Of a stretch of 64,000 bases of DNA, positions 8,853 through 17,579 are shown in pieces. Location of the stretch: the NCBI RefSeq assembly GCF_900182695.1, contig NZ_FXTK01000014.1, positions 48,648-112,647 on the forward strand, read 5' to 3'. Within the stretch, counting starts at the first letter, position 1. Every line of letters begins with the position of its first letter. The notes below the pieces were generated by a model that worked only from the letters and a program-made list of their open reading frames with translations, searched no databases and was not told where the DNA came from. The stretch is from Paracoccus laeviglucosivorans (GTDB lineage: Bacteria > Pseudomonadota > Alphaproteobacteria > Rhodobacterales > Rhodobacteraceae). The position numbers were made by a program, and so were the translations under genes.

Positions 8853-9737
8853 ATGGATGACCTGAACCTGCTGCGGATGTTCGTCACGGTGGCCGAGGCC
8901 GGGAACTTTCGCGAGGCTGCCGACCGCCTTGGAGTCACCCGCTCGGCCGTCAGCCAGGGCGTCCGACGGTTGGAGGATAGGCATGGCACCGCGTTGTTTC
9001 ATCGCACCACCCGCAGTATGCACCTGACCGAGGCCGGAGCCGCGCTGCAAGCCGCGCTGTCCGGGCCGCTCGCTGAAATTGTCGGGGCGCTTGACACGCT
9101 GGGCGATACGCCGCGGGGCACGCTGCGCATTGCCGCCACCTCGATTGCCGAGCGATTTCTGTCCGGCCCATTGATTGCCAGCTTCGTCGCGGCACATCCA
9201 CAGATTGCGCTGGATGTGACGGTGACTGATGTCGAAAACGACATCGTTGCCGGCGGCTTCGATGCGGGCGTGCGCTTGGGTGAAGTCATTGCGCAGGACA
9301 TGATCGCCGTGCCCTTGACCGGCCCGCAGCGGCAGGTCTGCGTGGCGACGCCCGGCTATCTTGCCACGCATGGCACGCCTGCACATCCGCGCGAGCTGAT
9401 CGGTCATCGCTGCATCGGCTGGCGTCCGGACCCCGCCGTCGCGCCCTATCGCTGGGAGTTCGAAGAGGCGGGCCGCGCCTTCGACGTGGCGGTGCCGCCG
9501 CATGTGACGACGAACGACATGCAGTTGATGATCCGCACAGGCCTTGCCGGGGGTGGCATCACCTTCGGAATGGAGGAAACATTCCGGCCGTGGATCGACA
9601 GCGGCGCGTTCGTTTCGATTCTGGACGACTTTCTGCCGAAGTTTGCTGGGTTCTATCTGTTCTTTCCCAGCCGCCGGAACCTCTCTCCGAAACTGCGGGC
9701 GATGGTGGACCATGTCCGAAATTTTCGCGGGACATAG
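8853..9737 (+). CDS. LysR-family transcriptional regulator
   Basis: The 294-residue protein begins with a winged helix-turn-helix typical of LysR proteins (LLRMFVTVAEAGNFREAADR, VTRSAVSQGVRRLEDRHG). The C-terminal part matches the periplasmic-binding-protein-like effector domain of the CrgA/AaeR-like group (DFDAGVRLGE-type segment GGFDAGVRLGEVIAQDM). It lies back to back with the SDR gene (98 bp between the starts) and probably regulates that operon and itself; the inducer is unknown. Confidence 0.9.
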   Translation: MDDLNLLRMFVTVAEAGNFREAADRLGVTRSAVSQGVRRLEDRHGTALFHRTTRSMHLTEAGAALQAALSGPLAEIVGALDTLGDTPRGTLRIAATSIAERFLSGPLIASFVAAHPQIALDVTVTDVENDIVAGGFDAGVRLGEVIAQDMIAVPLTGPQRQVCVATPGYLATHGTPAHPRELIGHRCIGWRPDPAVAPYRWEFEEAGRAFDVAVPPHVTTNDMQLMIRTGLAGGGITFGMEETFRPWIDSGAFVSILDDFLPKFAGFYLFFPSRRNLSPKLRAMVDHVRNFRGT

Positions 9738-9838
9738 CTTGTTGCAGCGGTGGTAGTCTTACCCAAGCCAGCGGCTCTAAAAACGACGCGCCAGAGCTAC
9801 CACATCCATAGAAGCCATATCAGATGTGTGGGCCGTGA

Positions 9839-10159
9839 ATGTTCAGAAAACTCAGTCTTGTCGCATTGGTCTTGTCTGCCGCGACGGGATCGGCGCTCGC
9901 AGAGAGCAAACCGCTGTCCCCGGGCCATCTTCAAGAGGCTGCGATCATGGGGCTCAACCCGCATGTATTCAGTCGCATGGATATCGCCCAGATCGGATCT
10001 GAAACGACTTGCAGCGACCAGCGTCAACGGTTGCGCTATATTCTTCAAAAGAAGGAAAAGGCCGGAGAGGATACCTCTGATCCTTTCACCTCGAACCGAT
10101 GGCTGACGTCCGGCGGGTGCATGAGGCGAGGTGGCGCGAGCATCGGAATAGGTTTTTGA
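9839..10159 (+). CDS. Small exported protein of unknown function
   Basis: The 106-residue protein has a clear signal peptide (MFRKLSLVALVLSAATGSALA). The mature part is short and charged, with two cysteines (TTCSDQ and GGCMRR) that could form a disulfide in the periplasm. No family is recognised. No strong Shine-Dalgarno sequence precedes the ATG. Confidence 0.55.
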   Translation: MFRKLSLVALVLSAATGSALAESKPLSPGHLQEAAIMGLNPHVFSRMDIAQIGSETTCSDQRQRLRYILQKKEKAGEDTSDPFTSNRWLTSGGCMRRGGASIGIGF

Positions 10160-10549
10160 AATGCGGCGTTTGCAGTTCACCCGGACGGACGAATTGGCGG
10201 TCAAGCTGAACTGGTTCGATAAGGGACAGCTATCGCGGCTGAAAGTTATCGTTCCAGCAACGGACAGCGCTGCTCCGCAATTTCCCTATTGCGGGTATTC
10301 GTTTGCAACCCAGCAGAATCCCGCATCCGCACCGCTTTGATAACTTGAAGAGCTTGGCCAGCTTATCATGGCGACGCTTATCGCTTTCTTAGGTTCCGGC
10401 CAGTTTGCGTCGCAGCCTGCTGTCGCTTGTAGAAGGCAAGCCAATCCTGCGGTTCCTTGATCGGTTACATGCTCCGATGTTTCCCGGTAAAGGTGAGCGT
10501 CGTTTTTTATCGCGCATTGCTCTCATGCGCGCCTTCTGCGCCGCTGCTC
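10160..10549. other. Intergenic, no gene recognised
   Basis: A 60-codon frame starting at ATG 10160 is open but lacks a ribosome binding site and any recognisable motif. Nothing else supportable was seen. Confidence 0.45.
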
Positions 10550-10582
10550 TGAAAATGAAAAGCCCCCGGCTGGAAAGCCGGG
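10550..10582 (-). terminator. Rho-independent terminator of the csbD-like gene
   Basis: A perfect 7-bp stem (CCCGGCT 10565-10571 with AGCCGGG 10576-10582) and a four-base loop. On the minus strand it is followed by a T-rich run ending near 10550. Confidence 0.75.
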
Positions 10583-10610
10583 AGCAAAGAAGGATGTCGC
10601 CCTTCCACTT

Positions 10611-10856
10611 TTACAGGCGGTCGTCACCGCGAAGCGTGTCATCCCGCCGCGCTGCGTCCGGGTCGTCAAGGAAGAAATCGTCGATGTGCTTTTCGGCGTC
10701 TTCCTTTGCCCAGCCATAGCGCTCCTGCAGCTTGCCCGACAGCCGATCAGCATCACCCTCGATCTGGGTCATGTCGTCGTCGGTAAGCTCACCCCATTTC
10801 TGCTTCATGGAACCCTTCATCTGGTCCCATTTGCCCTTGATGATGTCGCGGTTCAT
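10611..10856 (-). CDS. CsbD-family stress protein
   Basis: The 81-residue protein carries the CsbD pattern: NRDIIKGKWDQMKGSMKQKW, then GELTDDDMTQIEGDADRLSG and LQERYGWAKEDAEKHIDDFF. CsbD proteins are abundant, natively flexible stress proteins (YjbJ in E. coli) of unclear molecular role. An AGGAGG ribosome binding site lies just upstream. A near-perfect EcfG-type promoter precedes the gene (10886-10911) and a terminator follows it, so this is a monocistronic general-stress gene. Confidence 0.9.
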   Translation of the reverse strand: MNRDIIKGKWDQMKGSMKQKWGELTDDDMTQIEGDADRLSGKLQERYGWAKEDAEKHIDDFFLDDPDAARRDDTLRGDDRL

Positions 10857-10885
10857 GTCGTCCTCCTATGAACGCTGTAACAACA

Positions 10886-10911
10886 AACGGGCAGTCGGAT
10901 TGAGCCGTTCC
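10886..10911 (-). promoter_or_regulatory. EcfG-type general stress promoter upstream of csbD-like gene
   Basis: On the minus strand GGAAC (plus 10907-10911) and CGTT (plus 10886-10889) are separated by exactly 17 bp, matching the alphaproteobacterial EcfG consensus GGAAC-N16/17-CGTT. It lies 30 bp upstream of the csbD-like start. Confidence 0.75.
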
Positions 10912-11167
10912 GGCGGCTGATAATGTTTAGTCGGCGGAACTAAGGGAGGGCGTCATTATTTTGCGCCAGACTGTATCCATTCATCTTCCGACGCGAAGCC
11001 GCCGGTCGAGCAACGATCTTGGTTCGCGGCGTTCGCCAACGCGGCCGTTCGTTGGATGCCGCAGGAAGGTTCGTGCGATCAGCGTGGCCATGCGGCCTAG
11101 GCGGCTTTTGCCTTATGAAATCCCACGGTAAGCTCGTGAAGGTCAGAGCAATCCAGGACGGAAAGAT

Positions 11168-12172
11168 TCAGCTACCTCTTTTCTGGGACGATGCCCGGAT
11201 GATCAGCTTTGGCAAATCGGATTTTACAGAATGCTTGTGGCCGTCGATCTGATTCAGGAGCAACTCTACTGCCTTCTCGGCGACCATGGGTAAGTACAGG
11301 TCAACTGCGGTGAGTGGAGGTTGAGACAGCTTGGCGCGGAGACCGTCGTAACGGGTGACGACACACAGCTTTTCGGGAATGGCTCGGTCGGTATCGTGTG
11401 CCGCCCGGATAGCGCCCGTTGCGAAGGCGTCGATTGAGGCAAAGACGCCATCTACCGCCGGATCGGTCCGCAGCACATCCAGCATTTGACGATAGGCCGT
11501 GTTCTCGGCATCTTCTTCCTCCAACCGGATCAGGCGGGCCTGCGTGCCATGCTGGGCGACGAACGCCGCATAGGCGTCGGCGCTTTCGATCTGGCTTGTT
11601 CGTGGCGATGTGCCGAGCAGCGCTGCGATTTGGCGGCAGCCCTGTTCGGCGAGGTGGTTCAGAAGCAAGCATGCGGTTTCGTGTGACCGGAGGTCGATAG
11701 ACGGAATATCCGGCCTGCCCGGGACCGTGCCGATCGAAACAATAGCCGTCCTGCGCTGTTCGAAATGCTGGATCAACGGATCGTCCAGCATTGGCTCGAC
11801 CAAGATGACACCGTCAAAGCTCGCCGTGCCGTAACTAGGCGCGGTGGGGTGGGGTGGGATGAGACACAGCGCAAGGTCGCGCGTCAGGGCCGACATTGCT
11901 GCCGATGCGGCGATCTCCATCAAAAAACCCAGCCGCGAAGGCCCCGCTGCTACCGCAAAAGGCATCGACGAGGCCAGAGCGATGACGCCGGTACGCCCGC
12001 TGCGCAATGCGCGTGCCATGCCGCTTGGATGATAGCCCAGTTGATCGGCCAGACGCTCGATGCGCTTGCAGGTTTCAGGATCGACATGACGACGGCCGCT
12101 GAAGGCGTGCGAAACTGTGGTCACCGACACGCCCGCTGCCTTGGCCAGATCAGAGATGGTCGGTTTTTTCAC
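11168..12172 (-). CDS. LacI-family transcriptional repressor
   Basis: The N-terminal helix-turn-helix and hinge are classic LacI type (TISDLAKAAGVSVTTVSHAF, then CKRIERLADQLGYHPSGMAR), followed by a periplasmic-binding-protein-like effector domain. The start GTG at 12172 (protein VKKPTISDL, 334 residues) is preferred because GAGG lies upstream and because a longer TTG start at 12229 would overlap an operator. The neighbouring operon suggests the ligand is a purine, pyrimidine or related N-heterocycle; that is inference. It is divergent from the permease operon and two operator-like palindromes lie between them. Confidence 0.9.
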   Translation of the reverse strand: MKKPTISDLAKAAGVSVTTVSHAFSGRRHVDPETCKRIERLADQLGYHPSGMARALRSGRTGVIALASSMPFAVAAGPSRLGFLMEIAASAAMSALTRDLALCLIPPHPTAPSYGTASFDGVILVEPMLDDPLIQHFEQRRTAIVSIGTVPGRPDIPSIDLRSHETACLLLNHLAEQGCRQIAALLGTSPRTSQIESADAYAAFVAQHGTQARLIRLEEEDAENTAYRQMLDVLRTDPAVDGVFASIDAFATGAIRAAHDTDRAIPEKLCVVTRYDGLRAKLSQPPLTAVDLYLPMVAEKAVELLLNQIDGHKHSVKSDLPKLIIRASSQKRGS

Positions 12173-12225
12173 GCGGTCCTCATCCACAGTCCAGTCTTGT
12201 TTAGCAATCGAACCAGGATCGAACA

Positions 12226-12239
12226 ACAAAACGATTTGC
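12226..12239. promoter_or_regulatory. LacI-type operator 1
   Basis: ACAAAACGATTTGC is a near-palindrome with a central CG, as in LacI/PurR-family operators. It shares 12 consecutive bases with operator 2, 45 bp away. Confidence 0.65.
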
Positions 12240-12270
12240 GCGAATCGGACGGCATGTTACTGGGTGCGTA

Positions 12271-12284
12271 GCAAAACGATTTGC
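12271..12284. promoter_or_regulatory. LacI-type operator 2
   Basis: GCAAAACGATTTGC has perfect 5-bp half-sites (GCAAA/TTTGC) around a central CG. It lies about 40 bp before the permease start, well placed to block transcription of the operon. Confidence 0.7.
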
Positions 12285-12322
12285 ACAAGCAAACGAACAC
12301 CCATCCGACAGGGGATATGCAC

Positions 12323-13666
12323 ATGCACATGGAGTTGGAGCATCGCGCCGGAATAGATCCGGTCGATGAGCGTCTACCGCTCAGGAATCTCGTTCTTTAC
12401 GGCCTCCAGCACGTGCTGGTCATGGCCGCCTCGCCCATTACGGCGGTCTTTCTGGTCGCGCAAACGCTGGGTTTCGAGCCCGCATTGACCGTCTCGATCA
12501 TCAGCGCGACCTTCCTGGTTTGCGGTATCGGGTCGCTCCTGCAAAGTTTCGGCCCGGTGGGGCTGGGTGCCAGGCTTCCATTCATCATGGTGCCGGGGGG
12601 CGCGCCGATTGCGATTTTCCTGGCAATCGCCACCCAGACTGACATTCAGACAGCGGTTGGCGCAGTGCTTATGACGGGCGTCTTCTACTTTGTCTCGCTC
12701 CCTGTGTTTCGCCGTCTGCTGCGGTTCTTCCCGCCAATCGTAGTGGGCACGATGCTGCTTTTGGTCGCGATCAATCTTGTCAAGATCTATGGCGGCACCA
12801 TCACCGGCAAGCCAGGCAGCGAAAATTTTGCCGATCCGGTGAATGTCGGGCTCGCGCTGGCAACCATCGCGCTGACTGTGATATTTTCGAGGGTCTTCAC
12901 CGGGACATTGCAGCGGATATCGGTCATGCTGGGGCTGATTGCGGGGACGCTTCTCGCAGCGGTTCTTGGGCGGCTGGACACCACGGGTGTCATGCAAGGC
13001 GCGCTGATCGCAGTGCCGCAGCTGTTTCCCTTTGGGGTGCCGAAGTTCGATATTGTCGCATCCTTGCCGCTGATCATTTTTTCGATCATTTCCATGGCTG
13101 AAGCGACCGGCCAGACCATCGCCACGGCCGAGATCGTGGATCGCAAGGGGGATGCCCATACCATCGTGCCGCGCACCATCCGGGGCGATGCCGTGGCCTC
13201 GATTCTGGGCGGCCTGTTTGGCACCTCACTGATCATTACCTCGGGCGAAAATGTCGGCATAGTTCGTGCAACTGGCGTGCGGTCCCGCTATGTCACCGCG
13301 GCGGCCGGGGTGATCCTGATGGTGATCGCGCTGATCGCGCCCGTGTCCAGGCTGGCAAGTGTCCTGCCCGGCGCAGTCGTTGGCGGCACCGCGATCATTG
13401 TCTTTTCGATCATCGGCGTGATCGGCATCCATGTCCTGAGCCGCGTTGACCTGCGCGATCACGGCGCGATGTTCACCTTGGCCTCGGGCCTGGCGATGGG
13501 CCTGATGCCGATCCTGGTGCCCGGGATCTACAGCCAGTTCCCGCAATGGTCGCAGATGATCCTGGGCAACGGCTTGGCGATGGGCACGGTCACCGCCGCG
13601 CTTGTCAACGCCGTGTTCCAGATCAGGACCTCCAAGCAACATGAAACCGTGGAGAACATGCATTGA
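12323..13666 (+). CDS. NCS2-family nucleobase:cation symporter
   Basis: This ~447-residue, highly hydrophobic protein has about 12-14 membrane segments and motifs of the nucleobase-cation symporter-2 (xanthine/uracil permease) family: LQHVLVMAASPITAVFLVA near the N-terminus, and the substrate/cation-site regions MAEATGQTIATAEI and TSLIITSGENVGIVRATGV. It should import a purine, pyrimidine or similar ring compound with H+ or Na+. ATG 12323 is chosen for its 8-bp spacing from AGGGG; 12317 and 12329 are also possible. The stop overlaps the start of the amidohydrolase (ATTGA), so the operon is translationally coupled. Confidence 0.9.
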   Translation: MHMELEHRAGIDPVDERLPLRNLVLYGLQHVLVMAASPITAVFLVAQTLGFEPALTVSIISATFLVCGIGSLLQSFGPVGLGARLPFIMVPGGAPIAIFLAIATQTDIQTAVGAVLMTGVFYFVSLPVFRRLLRFFPPIVVGTMLLLVAINLVKIYGGTITGKPGSENFADPVNVGLALATIALTVIFSRVFTGTLQRISVMLGLIAGTLLAAVLGRLDTTGVMQGALIAVPQLFPFGVPKFDIVASLPLIIFSIISMAEATGQTIATAEIVDRKGDAHTIVPRTIRGDAVASILGGLFGTSLIITSGENVGIVRATGVRSRYVTAAAGVILMVIALIAPVSRLASVLPGAVVGGTAIIVFSIIGVIGIHVLSRVDLRDHGAMFTLASGLAMGLMPILVPGIYSQFPQWSQMILGNGLAMGTVTAALVNAVFQIRTSKQHETVENMH

Positions 13667-15060
13667 CCGACTTTGGCCAAGCCTTCGCATCAACTGAAAA
13701 CCTGATCGTGGCGCCGGGGCAGCTATTGCTGGCATCAGGTCCACGGACGGGAATGGCGGTCCTGTTGAAGGCGGGCCGCTTCGCCGAGATTGCCGAGGCG
13801 GCCGAACTGCGCGCACGTAATCCGGGTTCCGGATGGCTTGAACTACCCCATCACCTGATGATGCCGGGCTTCATCGACACGCATACCCATCTTACGCAAT
13901 CGCTCGGCAAGTCGCTGGTCTTCGGCGAACCATCCGAGATATTCCGCCGCATCTGGGTGCCGCTTGAAGGCAGTCTGGATGAACGCATGGTCTATCTGTC
14001 CGCCAAGCTTTCAGCGCTTGAATGTCTTCGCGGTGGCTTCACGACTGCGGTCGATGCCGGCACGCGCTCGGCGGGGCATGTCGACCGCCTGGCCGACGCG
14101 GCACGCGAAACCGGGCTGCGGGTTGTCATAGCCCGTATCTGCAACGATCTCGGTGGCACGGCAGAGATCCTTGACCAAAAGAGCATCCTTGGGGCGGCCG
14201 AGGCACACCTTGCCCAATACGACAACGATCCCCTGATCCATCCGTCGCTTGCGATTTCGATCCCCGAGGCGGCGAGCGATGGAATGCTGCGTGACGTCGC
14301 GGCGATGGCGGCGCGGGCAGGGGCCATCTTCCAGACGCATGTGAACGAGCATCTGGTCGCGGTCGAGCGGTCCCTGGTGGCCTGCGGCCACCGTCCGCTG
14401 GAACATCTGGCCCATGTTGGCGCGCTTGGTCCGCAGACTTTGATCGCTCATTCCACGTTGGTCACACCGTCCGAGCTGAACATCCTGCGCGACACTGGCA
14501 CAGCGGTGGCCTATAACCCTGTGGCCTCGGTCTGGAAGGGCAATGCCGTCGCGCCAGCACTGCAGATGCATGCACTTGGCATACGTTTCGGGCTTGGCAC
14601 CGACGGGACCCGCGCGGACGGTTTCAGGCTGATGGATGCTGCGGAAAGTTTGCAGCGTGCCACCTATGGCCTTGCCTCCGGAGATAGTTCCTGCGGAGCG
14701 GGCTGGCTGTGGCTGGACGCGGCAACCCGCATGGCGGCAGAGGCCAGCGGGCTGGCCGCCATCACCGGTCAAATCGCGCCGGGCCTGGCCGCCGATTTTC
14801 TCTTGGTGGACCTCGACCGACCCGAGTTCCTGCCGTCGCATGATCTAAGCTGGGAGTTGGTCCGCTATGGCAACCGTGACCAGATCGACGCTGTCTTCAC
14901 CTGCGGGCAGCTTCGGATGGTGAAAGGCTGGCCTGTCGATTGGGACGCCAGTGCCTTGATGGCCGAGGTCCGGGACAGGGCAGGCCCGGCAATTGCCACG
15001 GCACAGATCCAGCGCGTTCATCAGACGGCCGATAGCCTGAGCTCCATGAGGCCCGCGTGA
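13663..15060 (+). CDS. Amidohydrolase (nucleobase/N-heterocycle deaminase-like)
   Basis: A 465-residue metal-dependent hydrolase of the TRZ/ATZ-guanine deaminase group. The metal ligands are visible in order: PGFIDTHTHL (HxH), QTHVNEH, LIAHSTLV and GLGTDGTRADG (Asp). The start is a TTG at 13663 overlapping the permease stop. Members deaminate or dechlorinate ring compounds such as guanine, 8-oxoguanine, cytosine or triazines. Coupling to an NCS2 permease suggests that the imported base is its substrate; which one cannot be read from the sequence. Confidence 0.87.
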   Translation: MTDFGQAFASTENLIVAPGQLLLASGPRTGMAVLLKAGRFAEIAEAAELRARNPGSGWLELPHHLMMPGFIDTHTHLTQSLGKSLVFGEPSEIFRRIWVPLEGSLDERMVYLSAKLSALECLRGGFTTAVDAGTRSAGHVDRLADAARETGLRVVIARICNDLGGTAEILDQKSILGAAEAHLAQYDNDPLIHPSLAISIPEAASDGMLRDVAAMAARAGAIFQTHVNEHLVAVERSLVACGHRPLEHLAHVGALGPQTLIAHSTLVTPSELNILRDTGTAVAYNPVASVWKGNAVAPALQMHALGIRFGLGTDGTRADGFRLMDAAESLQRATYGLASGDSSCGAGWLWLDAATRMAAEASGLAAITGQIAPGLAADFLLVDLDRPEFLPSHDLSWELVRYGNRDQIDAVFTCGQLRMVKGWPVDWDASALMAEVRDRAGPAIATAQIQRVHQTADSLSSMRPA

Positions 15061-15767
15061 CCCTGACGATCTTCCTGACCCTGTCACTTTTGGTTGGTGG
15101 CGCTGCATTCATTCAGGGTGCCGTCGGCATCGGATTTGCGCTGATCATGGCTCCGATCCTTGGCTTCGTCGATACAACCTACCTGCCGGTCACATTGCTG
15201 GTCCTGATGCTTCCGCTCAATGCCTTGGTGGCTTGGAGAGAACGACGCGCCATCGACCGACAGGGCGCAAGCTGGATCACCGCCGGTCGTTTTTTCGGCA
15301 CGTTCCTGGGCATGGCGATCCTGTTTGCGCTTTCGGTCCGACAGCTGGAAATCGCCGTAGGGCTGCTGACCATTCTTGCCGCAGGAGTCGCCCTTGTGTC
15401 GCCGCCATTCCGGGCCGGCCCGCCCGCATCCATCGGCGTGGGCCTGTTTACCGGCATCACCGAAACCGCCACCGGCATCGGCGGCCCGCCTCTGGCGCTC
15501 CTCTACCAGCACGCGCAGGGGCCGGTCCTGCGCTCGACCGTCGCGATCTGCTTTCTGGTTGGCGAAATCATCTCACTGGGGGTTTTGTTCGTGTCAGGTC
15601 ATGTCACCCAGGAACAGACGCTGGCCGCCCTTTTCCTGATCCCTGCCGTTCTGATCGGCTCAGCTCTGTCGCGGATGGTTCATGCCCATATCAATGGCCC
15701 TGCGCTGCGGCTGGCCGTGTTGATTTTTTCCATCATCAGTGGCGCAGCTCTGATTTTGAAAGGGTAG
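15057..15767 (+). CDS. TSUP-family (TauE/SafE) membrane transporter
   Basis: The 236-residue protein has about seven to eight membrane segments with the two TSUP half-repeats: FIQGAVGIGFALIMAPILGF near the N-terminus and TGITETATGIGGPPLALLYQ in the middle. TSUP proteins move sulfur- or carbon-containing organic anions, usually outward. A GTG start at 15057 overlaps the amidohydrolase stop (GTGA), making it the third gene of the LacI-regulated operon. It may export a product of the deamination pathway; this is inference. Confidence 0.87.
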   Translation: MTLTIFLTLSLLVGGAAFIQGAVGIGFALIMAPILGFVDTTYLPVTLLVLMLPLNALVAWRERRAIDRQGASWITAGRFFGTFLGMAILFALSVRQLEIAVGLLTILAAGVALVSPPFRAGPPASIGVGLFTGITETATGIGGPPLALLYQHAQGPVLRSTVAICFLVGEIISLGVLFVSGHVTQEQTLAALFLIPAVLIGSALSRMVHAHINGPALRLAVLIFSIISGAALILKG

Positions 15768-15837
15768 GGCGCCCCGACCGAGGGTGTGTGGAAACTCTCT
15801 TTTGTGTTAGACTTTCTCGTGGTTCTGGGAGGTCGAG

Positions 15838-16122
15838 ATGGCAGGTTTCATCAAGGGTATCGAGCGCGATCGCAACTTCACCAAAGGCAAGATCGCCAGC
15901 CGCTTGGCCCATCTCGCGGCTGGGGTCGCGCATTACATCGACGAGATGGTCCGCATCGACCAATTGGAGGAGGGCGAAGCGCGGGCCGAGCGGGTCGCAC
16001 ATCTGGCGCGCCGCTATGGCAGCATCCCTGCCAAACGTCAGGACGTAGATGGCGCTGAATGTCGTCGCCTATATCATGAAACGTGTCATCTCCTTGATCT
16101 GCATCCGGCGCCTGATAGCTGA
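15838..16122 (+). CDS. Conserved small protein of unknown function
   Basis: The 94-residue soluble protein is rich in Arg, His and acidic residues (IASRLAHLAAGVAHYIDEMV, ARRYGSIPAKRQ) and looks helical. A good ribosome binding site (GGGAGG) precedes the ATG. No family is recognised. It lies 70 bp after the permease operon but on its own. Confidence 0.6.
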   Translation: MAGFIKGIERDRNFTKGKIASRLAHLAAGVAHYIDEMVRIDQLEEGEARAERVAHLARRYGSIPAKRQDVDGAECRRLYHETCHLLDLHPAPDS

Positions 16123-16749
16123 AATCGCTAGCTGACGTGGTCGATGCGGATCAGCCGTGGTGACAACCATGAATACCCGCGCACGGCTAATTGACTGTTT
16201 CCACACATCTTCGGCCCATAGCGGGCGCTCGTGGCTGGCCGACGCCGCACTGCAGCACTATCCGAAGCAGTCACTCGACAGTGCGCGCAGCATTTCGAAC
16301 CCATAAGCGCCAGCACGCCTGACGAACCTGCCATTCATCGGCCCCGCGCTTTCCGGTCGCAGAGCCTCTGCCGCCGGCGCGTTTGCTTACTTCAGCTTGT
16401 ATCCTGCCTGTTCCACAAAAGCTCGAAGGTGCTGGCGACCGCCCAAGTAATTCATGCTGGTCATAGCCTCGACCGCGCTGCCGCTCCAGGTTTGGGGCCG
16501 CATTGCCTGTGCTCGTCCTCGCCCTTGGGATAGCCCCGTGCCTGTTTCTTATCAGCGACGGGCCTGCTGGTGACGCCGTCGACATAGCGGCGTTGGGCCC
16601 GGTTGCCGGTCGCCGCGTTCAGCGTGGGAAAGCGCAGCTTCTCGGTCTCGGTCGTGGCCGGCTGCATCGCCATCGGACACGTGACCAGCGACAGCTTCAG
16701 ATAGCCTTTTCAGATTACGCGCGGTGCCATGGGAAATAAGCCCACCTTT
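16123..16749. other. Intergenic, probably decayed sequence
   Basis: About 630 bp without a credible gene. Short frames exist on both strands but lack ribosome binding sites and recognisable motifs. Confidence 0.45.
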
Positions 16750-16774
16750 GGAACATCGCCGTTCTGTGACTGTT
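16750..16774 (+). promoter_or_regulatory. EcfG-type promoter (variant -10) upstream of exported protein
   Basis: GGAAC at 16750-16754, 16 bp, then TGTT at 16771-16774; about 45 bp before the start codon at 16818. Confidence 0.5.
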
Positions 16775-16817
16775 TGTGCCCTGATGCGCTTCCTGCATCG
16801 CAAGGGAGGATAAGATC

Positions 16818-17237
16818 ATGAACAGGACTTCGTTAATGGCCGCGATACTTGGCATCGGCATTATATCGGCTGGTGTTGCATCTGCTGATTGCGCCGCCGA
16901 TCTGGCCGCGCTGGAAGGCGGCAACGGCGCTGACGGGATTTCCAAGGACGGCTCGCTAGCCCCCTTGCAGCAAGCCGATGGATCATCCGTCACCGATGGA
17001 ATCTCCAAGGATGGCACGACAGCTCCGTTGGAGGATGCGGGCGGCGATTCCGGTCAGGCTATGTCGGGCCAAGACGTTCAGGCACAGCAGGACGGCCAGC
17101 CGACGGCTGCCGGTCAGGCACAGGCTGAAAGCGGACCCGACGCACGAGCAGCCGCCCTGAAGGATGCCCGCACCGCATTGGACGCGGGGGACGAGGCGGC
17201 CTGCATGGAAGCCGTCGCCAAGGCCAAGGCATCCTGA
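16818..17237 (+). CDS. Exported acidic protein with tandem DGISKDG repeats
   Basis: The 139-residue protein has a signal peptide (LMAAILGIGIISAGVASA). The mature part contains two copies of a ~21-residue repeat, DGISKDGSLAPL and DGISKDGTTAPL, a Gln/Ala/Gly-rich linker, and a C-terminal helical stretch ending in ACMEAVAKAKAS. Only two cysteines are seen (ADCAAD and AACMEA), perhaps forming a disulfide. No function is known to me. A strong GGAGG ribosome binding site (AAGGGAGG) and a possible EcfG promoter lie upstream; the next small gene follows after 29 bp. Confidence 0.7.
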   Translation: MNRTSLMAAILGIGIISAGVASADCAADLAALEGGNGADGISKDGSLAPLQQADGSSVTDGISKDGTTAPLEDAGGDSGQAMSGQDVQAQQDGQPTAAGQAQAESGPDARAAALKDARTALDAGDEAACMEAVAKAKAS

Positions 17238-17266
17238 ACGCCACCTTCATCGAAAGGAGTCTGCGG

Positions 17267-17422
17267 ATGACACGTGTAAAAGCGACTAAAAAGGACAATC
17301 CGGCAACGGACCCCAAACGCGAAAACAGTCAGGGCAAGCACGATGGCGTGCCCCATGACCCCCAAGAATTCGAAGTGATGAACCCAGCCCGGCAGGAAAA
17401 GCCCGAAAAGAACGATCGGTGA
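17267..17422 (+). CDS. Small hydrophilic protein, 51 residues
   Basis: ATG 17267 is preceded by GAAAGGAG at ideal spacing. The product (MTRVKATKKDNPATDPKREN to EVMNPARQEKPEKNDR) is very charged and probably disordered, like small stress-associated proteins. It follows the exported repeat protein by 29 bp and may be cotranscribed. No family recognised. Confidence 0.6.
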   Translation: MTRVKATKKDNPATDPKRENSQGKHDGVPHDPQEFEVMNPARQEKPEKNDR

Positions 17423-17579
17423 CGAAGTTGCAGAACCTGTAAGGCTCCGAAGCCGCGACCTTCGGGACTGCTCAGGCGAACACACATAACGCCCGTCAAT
17501 CGATCGACAGCGCTATGTGCGCAGGCACGCTTTGCCCATAGCCCCATCCGCCGTGCCGTAAAAGCCAGAAGGATAATCC

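Noticed and set aside
8436..9713. 425-codon minus-strand frame across the LysR gene and the SDR start
   Set aside because: It is antisense to a well-supported LysR regulator and merges with the SDR in the wrong frame.
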